Of a stretch of DNA of 64,000 nt, positions 18,777 to 28,326 are shown piece by piece (positions within the stretch are counted from its first letter, which is position 1; every line of letters starts with the position of its first letter). The position numbers and the translations under genes are program-made. The notes under the pieces were generated by a model. That model had not been told where the DNA came from, did not search any database, and saw nothing but the letters and a program-made list of their open reading frames with translations. Origin of the DNA: Candidatus Kapaibacterium sp. (lineage in GTDB: Bacteria > Bacteroidota > Ignavibacteria > Kapaibacteriales > NICIL-2); NCBI GenBank assembly GCA_026003495.1, contig BPHK01000001.1:1128579-1192578 (forward strand). The letters are read 5' to 3'.

Positions 18777-19790
18777 ATGCTGCAATACGTTTTCCAGCGC
18801 GTGGTGCTGTTCGTTCCCACTTTGATTGTCATCACGCTTATTGCATTCGGTCTAACGCGGCTTGCACCCGGAGACCCAGCAGCGGTCAAAGCCGGTGTCG
18901 GTACGGAAGGCACCTTATCAGCGCGCAATGTGATGACAAAGGAAACCTTCGAGCTTTGGCGCAAGCAAATGCGCCTCGACCGTCCCATAGCTGAGCAGTA
19001 CATCCTTTGGCTTGGCGATCTTGCACGTCTCGATTTCGGCATCTCGTTCATTGACAATCGCCCAGTGCTCGAGAAAATCGCTGAGCGGCTTCCTGTTACG
19101 CTCGCCATGAATATCGCTGCGGTATTCCTTGCGTACCTGATCGCAATTCCACTCGGTGTCTATTCTGCTGTTCGGGCAGGTTCGCTTGGGGATCGCATCG
19201 TGACGTTCGTTCTCTTTGCACTCTATTCGTTGCCGACGTTTTGGGTGGCGACGCTCGCCCTGACATTTGTATGCAATCCTGAGTTCGTGTACCTGTTCCC
19301 ACCAGGGGGGCTGTATTCGAATCGCTTCGACTTTCTGCCGCTGTTGAGCAAAGTAGGGGATGTCCTCTGGCACTTGGTGCTGCCGATGATTGTGTACACG
19401 TACGGATCGTTTGCATTCATTTCGCGGCAGATGCGGAGTGCAATGCTCGAAACTGTGCGCCAGGATTTCATCCGTACAGCGCGCGCGAAAGGGTTGCCCG
19501 AGAGGCGGGTGATCTTTGTCCACGCCATGCGCAACTCGCTCATCCCAATCATTACGCTGCTTGCGGGGATTTTACCCAGCCTTGTCGGCGGAAGTGTCAT
19601 CGTCGAGACAATTTTCAGCATTCCAGGAATGGGAGAGCTTTCGTACATGGCGCTCGTCTCCCGCGACTACCCGATGATCATGGCGATTTTCACGCTCAGC
19701 GCTGTGCTCACGCTCGTGGGCATCTTGCTTTCAGACATTCTCTACTCCATCGTTGACCCGCGGATTGCCTATGGGAAACGCACAGCATAG
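18777..19790 (+). CDS. ABC transporter permease, DppB/OppB type
   Basis: This 337-residue inner-membrane protein has six predicted membrane segments. It opens with M-L-Q-Y-V-F-Q-R-V-V-L-F-V-P-T, typical of peptide/nickel permease subunit B. The cytoplasmic EAA loop reads D-F-I-R-T-A-R-A-K-G-L-P near residue 240. The family imports di- or oligopeptides, or nickel, with a DppC partner, a binding protein and ATPases. The partner follows with a 20-base overlap, but no ATPase or binding-protein gene is in the window, so those components must lie elsewhere. It starts 3 bases after cca. Confidence 0.92.
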   Translation: MLQYVFQRVVLFVPTLIVITLIAFGLTRLAPGDPAAVKAGVGTEGTLSARNVMTKETFELWRKQMRLDRPIAEQYILWLGDLARLDFGISFIDNRPVLEKIAERLPVTLAMNIAAVFLAYLIAIPLGVYSAVRAGSLGDRIVTFVLFALYSLPTFWVATLALTFVCNPEFVYLFPPGGLYSNRFDFLPLLSKVGDVLWHLVLPMIVYTYGSFAFISRQMRSAMLETVRQDFIRTARAKGLPERRVIFVHAMRNSLIPIITLLAGILPSLVGGSVIVETIFSIPGMGELSYMALVSRDYPMIMAIFTLSAVLTLVGILLSDILYSIVDPRIAYGKRTA

Positions 19791-20817
19791 TCAAAGCTAC
19801 GCTGCGTACGTGCGCCGGCAGTTCGCACGCAATCGGCTCGGTGTTGCAGCCTTTTGGTTGGTTGTTGCGTTGGGTATCGTTGCACTCTGTGCGGATTTTC
19901 TCGCAAACGAAAAGCCAATCATCGCATCGCTCAACGGGCGAATTATCATGCCAGTGGTCAAGCAGTATGGAGTCTGGCTCGGGCTGGCGCGGTGGGATCC
20001 CCAGGAGCTAAAAACCGAATGGCAATCGCTGCCCTACGAGTGGGCGATCTTCCCACCTGTTCCTTATTCAGCAGAAACAATTGATCCATCTGTTCGGCGG
20101 TCGCGCGACCGTGCGCCGTCGGTACGTCATTTGCTCGGCACGGACGACATCGGACGAGATATTCTCGCTGGCATTATCCATGGGACACGTACTGCACTCT
20201 CGATCGGATTCATTGCGATGGGAATAGCGCTCGCCATTGGGATTACGCTTGGCTCTATTGCAGGGTACTTCGGTGGCTGGGTGGATTTGCTCATTTCGCG
20301 CGTGATCGAGATCGTCATTTCGCTGCCGACGTTCTTCCTCATCATCACTGTTGTTGCGCTCGTGCAGGATGTCGTGTACGCTGGGCGGCTGCTGCTCATC
20401 ATGGTGATCATTGGGCTGACCAATTGGACGACAGTAGCGCGCCTAGTCCGTGGCGAGGTCCTCCGCGTGCGTGCGCTCGATTACGTTGCCGCAGCCGAGG
20501 CGCTTGGGTTTTCAACGTTCCGCATCATCCTGTACCATGTGTTACCGAATGCATTAGCACCGGTGCTCGTTGCAGCAGCTTTTGGAGTTGCCAGTGCTGT
20601 GCTCATCGAGTCAGCGCTGAGTTTTCTGGGATTCGGTGTGCCACCGACAGTCGTAACGTGGGGTTCGATGCTCTTCCGTGCGCGATCGGACGTAAGCGCC
20701 TGGTGGATGGGGCTGTTCCCAGGACTTATGATTTTCCTAACGGTCAGTGCTTATAACCTCATCGGTGATGCGCTCCGTGATGCGACCGATCCGCGCTTGC
20801 GTGGGACGATGGAATAA
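19771..20817 (+). CDS. ABC transporter permease, DppC/OppC type
   Basis: This 348-residue partner permease has the N-terminal membrane segment typical of OppC (about 25-45) and a long periplasmic loop (about 50-120). The motif L-G-T-D-D-I-G-R-D-I-L near residue 128 precedes the core membrane region, and the EAA loop Y-V-A-A-A-E-A-L-G-F is near residue 246. The ATG at 19771 overlaps dppB; the TTG 18 bases upstream is less likely. The unusually long periplasmic loop (about 70 residues after the first helix) is a feature of the OppC subclass. Substrate unknown. Confidence 0.92.
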   Translation: MGNAQHSQSYAAYVRRQFARNRLGVAAFWLVVALGIVALCADFLANEKPIIASLNGRIIMPVVKQYGVWLGLARWDPQELKTEWQSLPYEWAIFPPVPYSAETIDPSVRRSRDRAPSVRHLLGTDDIGRDILAGIIHGTRTALSIGFIAMGIALAIGITLGSIAGYFGGWVDLLISRVIEIVISLPTFFLIITVVALVQDVVYAGRLLLIMVIIGLTNWTTVARLVRGEVLRVRALDYVAAAEALGFSTFRIILYHVLPNALAPVLVAAAFGVASAVLIESALSFLGFGVPPTVVTWGSMLFRARSDVSAWWMGLFPGLMIFLTVSAYNLIGDALRDATDPRLRGTME

Positions 20818-22663
20818 GGTTCCGCTCGTCCTTGTGTTCGGGGTGTGCATTGCGCGATCGCAGTTAGTTCCACCACTCCTTGATACGTCGCAGCAACGAC
20901 AACAGGCAATTCGTCTAGGTATGACGCGCATTGCATTTACCTCAGTGTTCTTTGGGGATGCACTCGTCGAGCAGTTGGTCGCAGGTGGTACGCTTTCAAT
21001 CCAGCAGCAGTATCGCGGGACATCTTTGCTTACTGGGATTCGCTCGTTCCGGGATGATGAGTTTTTTCGTCTCCAATGGCGGTATCCTATTGCCGAGTCA
21101 CTTGTGCTGACACCGCGGGTGGAGTGGGATGCGTCCAATGATTCACGGTCGCTGGGCATTTCTCGATTAGAACGAGTTCGCGGGGCAGCGGGGGTGGGGT
21201 ATTCATCGCTGATTGGCCGCGCAGAAGCCTATGCTGGTGCCGAACAAGCCGAGCAACTCGGCATTCGAGAACGTGGTCTTGTCTTTGGTGGTAGGTTACA
21301 AACGCAGAGCGATCGGCTCGGGGATTTTATGCTCACGGGAACAGTTGCAGCCGAGCGCACTCAACTTGAGCGACGGACGAATGCCGACATCGGTGGACGT
21401 CTAGTTCTTTCAACAAAGAACACGAACGCATTTCAGTTAGTGCTCGAGTACAACCGCCAGCGGCGAGATTACTACACAACGCTTGGCATCGGCGCAGATA
21501 TTGCACTTGAACATCGCTCCGAACAGCGCTGGGCATTGGACAGCTGGTTGCGGCAGGAGATCGGTCCGGCAGAACTTGTGATCGCGCCGCAGCTTTCGCT
21601 GCTTCAGGTTGAACGATTCTTCGATGCACCAACGCCACTGAGTGGACTGACCTACGTCCGCCGTCAGCTCCACCAATTCGATGGGGGCGTGGGCATTACG
21701 TTACTCCTTTCGACATCGCATACGCTCCACCAAGTAGGACTCGACATCCGCCAACGGAATGAGGCCAATGGGACGTACGATCTCTTCGCCGCGCCGACTC
21801 CGCAGCTAGTCGAGGACGTCCGTCAGAGCGAACGCATACGGGATAATCAATCAGCACGACTGCAACTGTGGACGGCACATACGGTCGAGCTTTCATCTCA
21901 TGATTCACTTACACTGCGTGCGCAGAGTACGATCGTTCGCTACGATACCCCAAGCCCGCTCAATTACGACGACCGTGATGAACTCTCCCTCACTGCGCAG
22001 GCACGCTACTTGCATCAGTGGTCACCAGCGCTCTCGAGTGTCGTCACGTTCGAATATGCTGCGGTGCACTTCGTGTTTCTACGTGCACAGCGGAGCGCAC
22101 TGAGCAATTGGAATCGTTCCTTTCGTCTTGCAGCAAGTATGCCCTATGCTCTCGGCAGAGTCCAGTGGAATCCATCGGTTGAAGTACTTGCGCAGTACAC
22201 CTCGTATGACTTCGAAGGGCTCAGTGGTGTCCCACCGAGCTTTTCCTTCCGCCAGCTCACCTATCGCGATTCGCTGCGGCTTGGGTTCGAGCCACTTGAC
22301 ATCGAGGCGCAGGTCTATCTGCGATGGTTCCTGCGCGGCGATTTCTCCTGGGCTCAATTCGCGGAGCGGCCAACAGGGAATGGACGCGAGATCTTCGGAC
22401 GGCTGATGCTTTGGCGTAGGGTGACCGAGCAGCTTGCGTGTGGCATTGGTGGACGGTGGTACGAGCTCAGCCAGCAGCTGACGCTTGCATCACTTGCCGG
22501 ACTGTCCAGCCAGCAGCGAAGTGTCGCGCCGGACGTTGCAATCCGGCTTACCGCTGGTGAACTCGAACTACGCATCAGTGGTTGGTACGAGCTTCGTCGC
22601 ATTGGCAGTGGAATTGTGCAGGAAGTTCCGAACCTGCAGCTTAGTGTTGCTCGTTCGCTGTGA
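20780..22663 (+). CDS. predicted outer-membrane beta-barrel protein of unknown function
   Basis: About 627 residues. A hydrophobic signal-like segment (V-P-L-V-L-V-F-G-V-C-I-A-R-S-Q) follows a basic N-terminus. The remainder is a long series of amphipathic strands with many Gln, Arg and Tyr residues, ending S-V-A-R-S-L. This suggests a large outer-membrane barrel, but I recognise no family. The start is uncertain: the ATG at 20780 overlaps the dppC-type gene by 38 bases, and a GTG at 20801 would still keep the signal peptide. The overlap suggests coupling to the ABC permeases, perhaps as an outer-membrane path for the same substrate. Its end overlaps the convergent RND gene by 23 bases. Confidence 0.65.
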   Translation: MRPIRACVGRWNKVPLVLVFGVCIARSQLVPPLLDTSQQRQQAIRLGMTRIAFTSVFFGDALVEQLVAGGTLSIQQQYRGTSLLTGIRSFRDDEFFRLQWRYPIAESLVLTPRVEWDASNDSRSLGISRLERVRGAAGVGYSSLIGRAEAYAGAEQAEQLGIRERGLVFGGRLQTQSDRLGDFMLTGTVAAERTQLERRTNADIGGRLVLSTKNTNAFQLVLEYNRQRRDYYTTLGIGADIALEHRSEQRWALDSWLRQEIGPAELVIAPQLSLLQVERFFDAPTPLSGLTYVRRQLHQFDGGVGITLLLSTSHTLHQVGLDIRQRNEANGTYDLFAAPTPQLVEDVRQSERIRDNQSARLQLWTAHTVELSSHDSLTLRAQSTIVRYDTPSPLNYDDRDELSLTAQARYLHQWSPALSSVVTFEYAAVHFVFLRAQRSALSNWNRSFRLAASMPYALGRVQWNPSVEVLAQYTSYDFEGLSGVPPSFSFRQLTYRDSLRLGFEPLDIEAQVYLRWFLRGDFSWAQFAERPTGNGREIFGRLMLWRRVTEQLACGIGGRWYELSQQLTLASLAGLSSQQRSVAPDVAIRLTAGELELRISGWYELRRIGSGIVQEVPNLQLSVARSL

Positions 22664-25600
22664 CCGATTCAGTTGGGGTTTGTAGCGTACCGTTGACAAG
22701 TACCGGCTCGTTACGGAAGCGTCGGCGCAGCCCGCTGAAGAGTTGCGTAAGGTACGAAAACATCACCGGCACGAGGAAGAGCGTCAGGAACATCGAACTT
22801 GTCAAGCCACCGATGAGTGCCCAGGCCAACCCCGTTTTCCACTCGCTCCCAGGGCTATTGCTCAGTGCAATGGGAAGCATCCCGACGACCATCGCAACCG
22901 TTGTCATCACAATCGGGCGTAAGCGCGATTGCCCTGCTTCGACCAACGCATGGTGTAGCGGCAAGCCGCGCTCTTTGATGTTCGCGATCGTTCGATCAAC
23001 GAGCAGAATTGCATTCTTGGTGACAAGGCCAATGAGCATGATGAGCCCCAGCATTGCGATGATCGAAAGGTTCTTCATCGTCAGTGCAAGCATCAAGAAT
23101 GCTCCAATTACTGCACCGGGAACGGAGAAGAGGTTGACGAATGGGTAGAAGTACGAGTCGTAGAGCGCTACCATGATCAAATACACGAACACGATCGCGC
23201 CGAGCATTGCGATGCCGAGGTCGCCGAAGCCCTGACGCTGGTTTTTGACGTCGCCAGCATACTCGTAGCGGACGCCAATGGGAAGCTTGCCTGCGATGAG
23301 TTTATCGAACTCATTGGCAATCGAACCACTGGCTTTTCCGTACGTCTGTGCGTACACGATCACTGCGGGGTTACGGTCGCGGCGCTGGAGTTTGGTCGGT
23401 CCAGAACCGATTGTGACTGTTGCGAACTGGCCGATCTCGATTTGTTGGCCGAAGCGATTGGTGACCGTAAGATGCGCGATCTCGTCGGGATTGGAACGCG
23501 CTGTTTCATCGAGCCAGATGCGAATTGGATATTCGTTCCCGCGGTAGCGATACTTGACGTCATCGTTCCCTTGCATCGCAATGCGGAGTGTGGCGCCAAC
23601 GTCGGCAATGCTCAAACCAAACTGAGCAAGTTTCTCGCGGTCAACGCGGATTTGCAGTTCAGGTTTGCCAAGTTCGCTGCTCAAGCGTATATCGGTTGCT
23701 CCTTGAATTTGGCGGAGGGTGGCAGCAGCGATTTGTGCTGCGGAGTCCACCGCTGCGCGGTCGCTCCCACTGATAATGATTTGAACCGGCGTCATGTTTG
23801 CAGTTCCGAAGATCCCAACAGGATTGACGCGGGCTTTGACGCCAGGAATCGAGAAGACCTCCTTCTTGATGATGTTGCCGATTTCGTCGCTCGAGCGAGC
23901 GCGTTGATTTTTGGGGACAAGGGTAACACTGAACTCGGCGACATTATTCGTGTTTTGTCCGAGAAATCCTTCGCTCGATACACCTGCTCCTGTAATGACG
24001 CGTTGGACTTCTGGGATCGAGAAGAGGAACTGTTCAATTCTGCGGGCTTGGCGATCAGTTTCTTCGAGCGAATAGCTCGGTGGAAATTCCACCGTTACGG
24101 TGAATTCGCCACGATCGGCTTGCGTGAAGAATTCAAAGCCGATCAGCCCGTTGGCAAACAGGAGTGGAACAACAGCAAACGATGCAAATGTGACAGCAAC
24201 TGGCACCCAGCGGCGACGGTTGAGTGTCCAGCGGAGTGCGCTTGCGTATCGGCGCGTGGTGCGGCTGAACCAATTTTCGAATCCGATTGCAATCCGTCCG
24301 AAGAGCGTAGAGCGTGTGAGTCGCTCGAGCTTCGCAAAACGCGATGCGAGCATTGGGGTGAGTGTAAACGACACCAGCAGTGAAAGCAGCGTCGAGGTCA
24401 CCACTACCAATGCAAACTCACGCATGATGTTGCCGACAATGCCGCTTGTGAGCGAGAGCGGAAGAAAGACCGCCACGTCAACAAGTGTAATCGCCAGCGC
24501 TGCAAAGCCGATTTCGTTTCGTCCGCGAATGGATGCAGTGATGCGATCATCGCCGTGCTCAAGGTGCTTATAGATGTTTTCAAGCACGACGATGGAATCA
24601 TCCACCAAAATCCCGATGACCAGAGACATCCCTAGCAGGGTCATGAGATTCAACGTAAGCCCAAAGGCGAGCATGCCGATAAAGGTGGAGATCAGCGAGG
24701 TCGGAATCGCGAGCATCACGATAAGCGAGTTGCGAAGACTGTGCAGAAACAGCAGCATCACTGCTGCAACAATGAGGACCGCGAGCCCTAAGTCGAATTG
24801 CACTGCGTGTACTGCATCGAGTGTGAACAGCGATGCATCTTGTGCAACGGTGATTGCGAGGTTGATGTATGCGTACTGTTTCTGGAGCTTCTCGATTTCT
24901 GCACGGACAGCACGGGAAACGTCCACGGCATTGGCTTCTGATTGCTTCTGGACGTAGATGCCCAGCGACGGCCTGCCATTGAGCCGATAGTAGGTTGTAC
25001 GTTCTGCGCTTGCTTCCCGCACATCGGCAAGATCGCCGATGCGGATTTCTTCGCCACTAGGGGTCCGGGCAACAACAAGGTTGCGAATCTGATCGAGAGA
25101 GGAAAACTTCCCGCTGAGTCGAACGATGTACTGGTTTTGCTCATCGGTTACTTTGCCGGCGGGAAAATCGAGATTCGCACCGGCAATGGCTTGCTGAACT
25201 TGTGTGAGCGAAATGCCGTAAGCTCGAAGCCGTCCTGGGTCGAGCTGCACTTGAATTTCCCGCTGTTCGCCGCCGAGGAGGATAACGTCTGCGACGCCCG
25301 GCACGCGGCTCAAGCGAGGCTTGACGTTATCGAGAACAAACTGATAGAACTCTCGCGGCGGCAACGATGAGGTCGCTCCCATTCGGAGGACGGGAAGCTC
25401 GTCGAAGGCGATTTTGTTGATAACCGGGTCTTTGACGCCTGTCGGGAGTTGAGCTTTGATTGCGCCGACCTTGCGTTGGACATCTTGCAACGCGAAATCC
25501 ACCTTTGCGTTTTGGTCAAACTCGATCGAAATGATCGAGACACCTTCTTGTGAAGTTGCTGTAATGCTCGAGACTTTGTCAATGCCTGAGACGGCATCCT

Positions 25601-25802
25601 CGATCGGCTTGGTGACGGTTGCCTCGATCTCTTCAGGTGCTGCGCCTGGATAGGCAGTGATGACCGTCACGAATGGAATGTTGAACTTGGGCAGAAGCTC
25701 GTACTGGAGCGTTGTATAGCTATACGCTCCCAGGAGGAGAAGGACTGTGAAGAAAACGATGACAAGCGAAGGGCGCTTAATCGAAAGCTCAGTGATTGTC
25801 AT
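22641..25802 (-). CDS. RND-family efflux transporter (AcrB/MexB type, HAE1-like)
   Basis: This 1053-residue inner-membrane pump has the RND plan: the N-terminal segment T-E-L-S-I-K-R-P, two large periplasmic loops (about 35-330 and 560-860) and twelve membrane helices. Helix 4 carries the proton-relay pair in G-I-L-V-D-D-S-I-V-V-L-E-N-I near residue 405. It exports drugs, lipids or other amphipathic compounds using the proton gradient. It is the last gene of a minus-strand operon with its adaptor and a TolC-like channel, ATGA-coupled to the adaptor. No regulator adjoins the set. Confidence 0.95.
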   Translation of the reverse strand: MTITELSIKRPSLVIVFFTVLLLLGAYSYTTLQYELLPKFNIPFVTVITAYPGAAPEEIEATVTKPIEDAVSGIDKVSSITATSQEGVSIISIEFDQNAKVDFALQDVQRKVGAIKAQLPTGVKDPVINKIAFDELPVLRMGATSSLPPREFYQFVLDNVKPRLSRVPGVADVILLGGEQREIQVQLDPGRLRAYGISLTQVQQAIAGANLDFPAGKVTDEQNQYIVRLSGKFSSLDQIRNLVVARTPSGEEIRIGDLADVREASAERTTYYRLNGRPSLGIYVQKQSEANAVDVSRAVRAEIEKLQKQYAYINLAITVAQDASLFTLDAVHAVQFDLGLAVLIVAAVMLLFLHSLRNSLIVMLAIPTSLISTFIGMLAFGLTLNLMTLLGMSLVIGILVDDSIVVLENIYKHLEHGDDRITASIRGRNEIGFAALAITLVDVAVFLPLSLTSGIVGNIMREFALVVVTSTLLSLLVSFTLTPMLASRFAKLERLTRSTLFGRIAIGFENWFSRTTRRYASALRWTLNRRRWVPVAVTFASFAVVPLLFANGLIGFEFFTQADRGEFTVTVEFPPSYSLEETDRQARRIEQFLFSIPEVQRVITGAGVSSEGFLGQNTNNVAEFSVTLVPKNQRARSSDEIGNIIKKEVFSIPGVKARVNPVGIFGTANMTPVQIIISGSDRAAVDSAAQIAAATLRQIQGATDIRLSSELGKPELQIRVDREKLAQFGLSIADVGATLRIAMQGNDDVKYRYRGNEYPIRIWLDETARSNPDEIAHLTVTNRFGQQIEIGQFATVTIGSGPTKLQRRDRNPAVIVYAQTYGKASGSIANEFDKLIAGKLPIGVRYEYAGDVKNQRQGFGDLGIAMLGAIVFVYLIMVALYDSYFYPFVNLFSVPGAVIGAFLMLALTMKNLSIIAMLGLIMLIGLVTKNAILLVDRTIANIKERGLPLHHALVEAGQSRLRPIVMTTVAMVVGMLPIALSNSPGSEWKTGLAWALIGGLTSSMFLTLFLVPVMFSYLTQLFSGLRRRFRNEPVLVNGTLQTPTESVTANEQH

Positions 25803-26869
25803 TGCTCAACCTTTTGCGTGTTTAGCACAATCGGCGTTCCATCGGTAACGATGTTGTTACCGGTGACGATGACACGCTCACCAGCCGAGAGACCTTCGAG
25901 CACGACGACGTAGCCATTCCGTTCTGCACCGCAGCGGATGCGGCGTTCGCGGGCAGTGTTCGTTGTAGAATCAACAACGAAGACGCGGGCATCTCGGAGA
26001 CTACCGAGCACTGCATCGCGTGGAATCACGAGTCCTACAAGTGGCTTGACGCCCCCGAACCGAACACGCGCGAACATTCCAGCCTTGAGCTGGCCGTAGG
26101 GTGGTGTGATGGTGACCTCAACGGGGAACGTGTGGGCATCGGATGCTTTCGGTGCGATCGCGGTGATACGCCCGCGGTACGTGCTCCCCGGTAGTGCATC
26201 ACTCTGGACCTCAACTGGATCGCCAACGGCAAGGGAAAACACATCCTGCTCTGGCACGTTCAAAAGCATCTTCAGTTTTGATGCATCTACAATCTCGCAG
26301 ACAACTGTTCCAGGGTTGACCATCGTACCGACATCCACACGCTTTGCAGTGATTACGCCGCTGATGGGAGCTTTGATTCGTGTGTCGCTCAAGGCGCGGC
26401 GAGCTTGGATCAGCTGTGCTTCCGCTAAGCGATACTGCAGGAGCACTTGCTCCCACTGCGCATCGGTTGCCGATCCCTGCTGTTTGAGAAACCAGTAGCG
26501 TGCAGAGTCGCTCTTTGCTTTTTCGAAGTTCGCTTGTGCAGTCATCAACTGTGCTCGGCGGAGTTCATCATCGAGCACACAGAGGACATCCCCTTGACGG
26601 ACACTGCGTCCAAGCTCGATGTTGCATGCAACAATCCGACCGTTAGCTTCGGACGCGACCTGAACGATATTGTTGGGAAGAATCGAGCCTACCAATTCCA
26701 GCGTGCGCTCTACGGTGTCCCAGCGCGCAGGTTCTGCAACGACAGGGATAATTGTTTGCAGCACGTTCTGGCTGCGGCGTTCCTGGAGTGTCCGCTTGTT
26801 ATGTGCCAGGACGGCGATGACTACACCACTGAGAATCAAGACGGGAATAATCCACTTCAAACGGTTCAT
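25799..26869 (-). CDS. efflux RND transporter periplasmic adaptor (membrane fusion protein)
   Basis: This 356-residue protein has an N-terminal membrane anchor (about 5-22). A split lipoyl-like domain comes first (G-R-I-V-A-C-N-I-E-L-G-R-S-V-R-Q-G-D), then a coiled-coil hairpin (about 100-170), the second lipoyl half (K-A-P-I-S-G-V-I-T-A-K-R-V-D-V-G) and a beta-barrel with a membrane-proximal domain. It bridges the RND pump and the TolC channel across the periplasm. No lipobox cysteine is seen, so anchoring is probably by the uncleaved helix. It lies 21 bases after the TolC gene and overlaps the pump start by 4 bases. Confidence 0.95.
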   Translation of the reverse strand: MNRLKWIIPVLILSGVVIAVLAHNKRTLQERRSQNVLQTIIPVVAEPARWDTVERTLELVGSILPNNIVQVASEANGRIVACNIELGRSVRQGDVLCVLDDELRRAQLMTAQANFEKAKSDSARYWFLKQQGSATDAQWEQVLLQYRLAEAQLIQARRALSDTRIKAPISGVITAKRVDVGTMVNPGTVVCEIVDASKLKMLLNVPEQDVFSLAVGDPVEVQSDALPGSTYRGRITAIAPKASDAHTFPVEVTITPPYGQLKAGMFARVRFGGVKPLVGLVIPRDAVLGSLRDARVFVVDSTTNTARERRIRCGAERNGYVVVLEGLSAGERVIVTGNNIVTDGTPIVLNTQKVEQ

Positions 26870-26890
26870 AGGATGGTGGAGGAGAAGGTG

Positions 26891-28210
26891 CTACTTGCCA
26901 ATTGCGTTCAAGAATCGTGCTTTCGCGAGCATATAGTCTGTGCGTGCACTGATCTCGCTTGTGCGCGCTTGAAGGAGAAGCGTTTCTGCTTCGAGGACGT
27001 CGGTGCTCGTTGCAAGCCCAGCAGCAAAGCGGCTGGAAACTTGAGCGTAGTTATCCTCTGCTTGGACTGCAGCTTCGTGTGCGGCAACGATGCGCTCGCG
27101 GGCGGGACGTAGAGCGACGTAATTCTGAGTGATTTCAACAGCAGCATTGTCGGCCAGTACTGCCGCAGTAGCACGTGCTTGCTCGTATTGCGCACGTGCT
27201 TGTCCGACTTGGTACTCAGGTTGGAGCCAGTTCCAGATGTTCCAGCTCAGCCCAATACCCACAGCCCACGTTCCATCGAACTGTTTCCGGTTGGGAAGAA
27301 TTCGCTGATTTGGGTTCGCCAGCAAGTATTGTGCATTGAAGGCTATTGTAGGGAACCACGCTGCTGAAGCAGCTGCGACTCCAGCTTCTGCTGCACGCAG
27401 CCGTGCCTGGCTTGCAGTAATATCAGGGCGTTTCTGCGTTGCCTCCGCAACGATTTGGTCGAGATTGGTATCGAGCGAGTCATCCACCCGCGGGTCGCTT
27501 GTCAAGCGGATGGTGGTATTCAACGGAAGACCGACGAGATTGTTCAGTTGCACCGCCAGTGATTGCTCCTGTGACTGCAAATCGAGTAGTTGTGCCCGTG
27601 TGTTGGCCAACTGAACGCGCAGTTTGAGCACGTCGCTCGATGTCAGAAGCCCTGCTTTTTGCAAATTCTCTGCATCGCGGATGCGCGCTTGCAGCTGGCG
27701 GAGAGTCAGCTCAAGTACTTGCTGTGTTGCACGGAGCTTGTAAAGATTCCAGTACGTCTGCCGCACTGCTGAGCGTACCTTGAGTTCATCGCTGCGGTAA
27801 TCGTCCGCTGCTGCGAGCGCTTGGTGCGATGCTGCTTCTTCGCTTGCACGGATGCGGCCGCCAGCGAAGAGCACCTGTTGCAATTGCAACTGCACTTGCG
27901 TTTGATCGAGGATGACGGGGGCGATTGTAACAGGCTGCGCACCGGGGAACGGTGGGGTAAACTGGAACGGCGGAACCGGCGATAAGTGCGTGTACCCACC
28001 TTGGAGCGTCAGCGAAGGAAATTTCGCAGTCGAAACTTCGCTTGTGCGAAGCTCAGCTTGATCGAGTCGCGCGCGACTTGCAGCGAGCAACTTGCTGCTC
28101 TCAACAGCGCGTTGCTCTGCCTGGTCGAGTGTCAAATCAACTGTCGGTTGTGCAAGGGATAGTGCGGTGGAGATCGTCAGCAAGAGAGCAATTGAGTACC
28201 GCCTGACCAT
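26891..28210 (-). CDS. TolC-family outer membrane efflux protein
   Basis: This 439-residue protein has a signal peptide (about 1-20, ending L-S-L-A-Q-P). Two repeated OEP halves follow, rich in long coiled-coil helices with Q-A-R-L-D-Q-A-E and Q-A-R-L-R-A-A-E type segments. These form the trimeric outer-membrane channel of tripartite efflux systems. It is the first gene of the efflux operon tolC-MFP-RND on the minus strand and is divergent from the subtilase gene, with 116 bases between the starts. Confidence 0.94.
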   Translation of the reverse strand: MVRRYSIALLLTISTALSLAQPTVDLTLDQAEQRAVESSKLLAASRARLDQAELRTSEVSTAKFPSLTLQGGYTHLSPVPPFQFTPPFPGAQPVTIAPVILDQTQVQLQLQQVLFAGGRIRASEEAASHQALAAADDYRSDELKVRSAVRQTYWNLYKLRATQQVLELTLRQLQARIRDAENLQKAGLLTSSDVLKLRVQLANTRAQLLDLQSQEQSLAVQLNNLVGLPLNTTIRLTSDPRVDDSLDTNLDQIVAEATQKRPDITASQARLRAAEAGVAAASAAWFPTIAFNAQYLLANPNQRILPNRKQFDGTWAVGIGLSWNIWNWLQPEYQVGQARAQYEQARATAAVLADNAAVEITQNYVALRPARERIVAAHEAAVQAEDNYAQVSSRFAAGLATSTDVLEAETLLLQARTSEISARTDYMLAKARFLNAIGK

Positions 28211-28326
28211 CGGTAATCGTGGTGTGGTTCAAATTCAGCACGCGGCTAAAAACGAACATGGGAACAAAAAAGTGTCGCTCCGCAGCTCTTGTGGTAGTTT
28301 CGCTGTGTGCTCACCGCCATCCTGCA

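Noticed and set aside
23442-24383. 313-codon plus-strand open frame inside the RND pump gene
   Set aside because: It is antisense to a conserved transporter and its product shows no signal, domain or start context.
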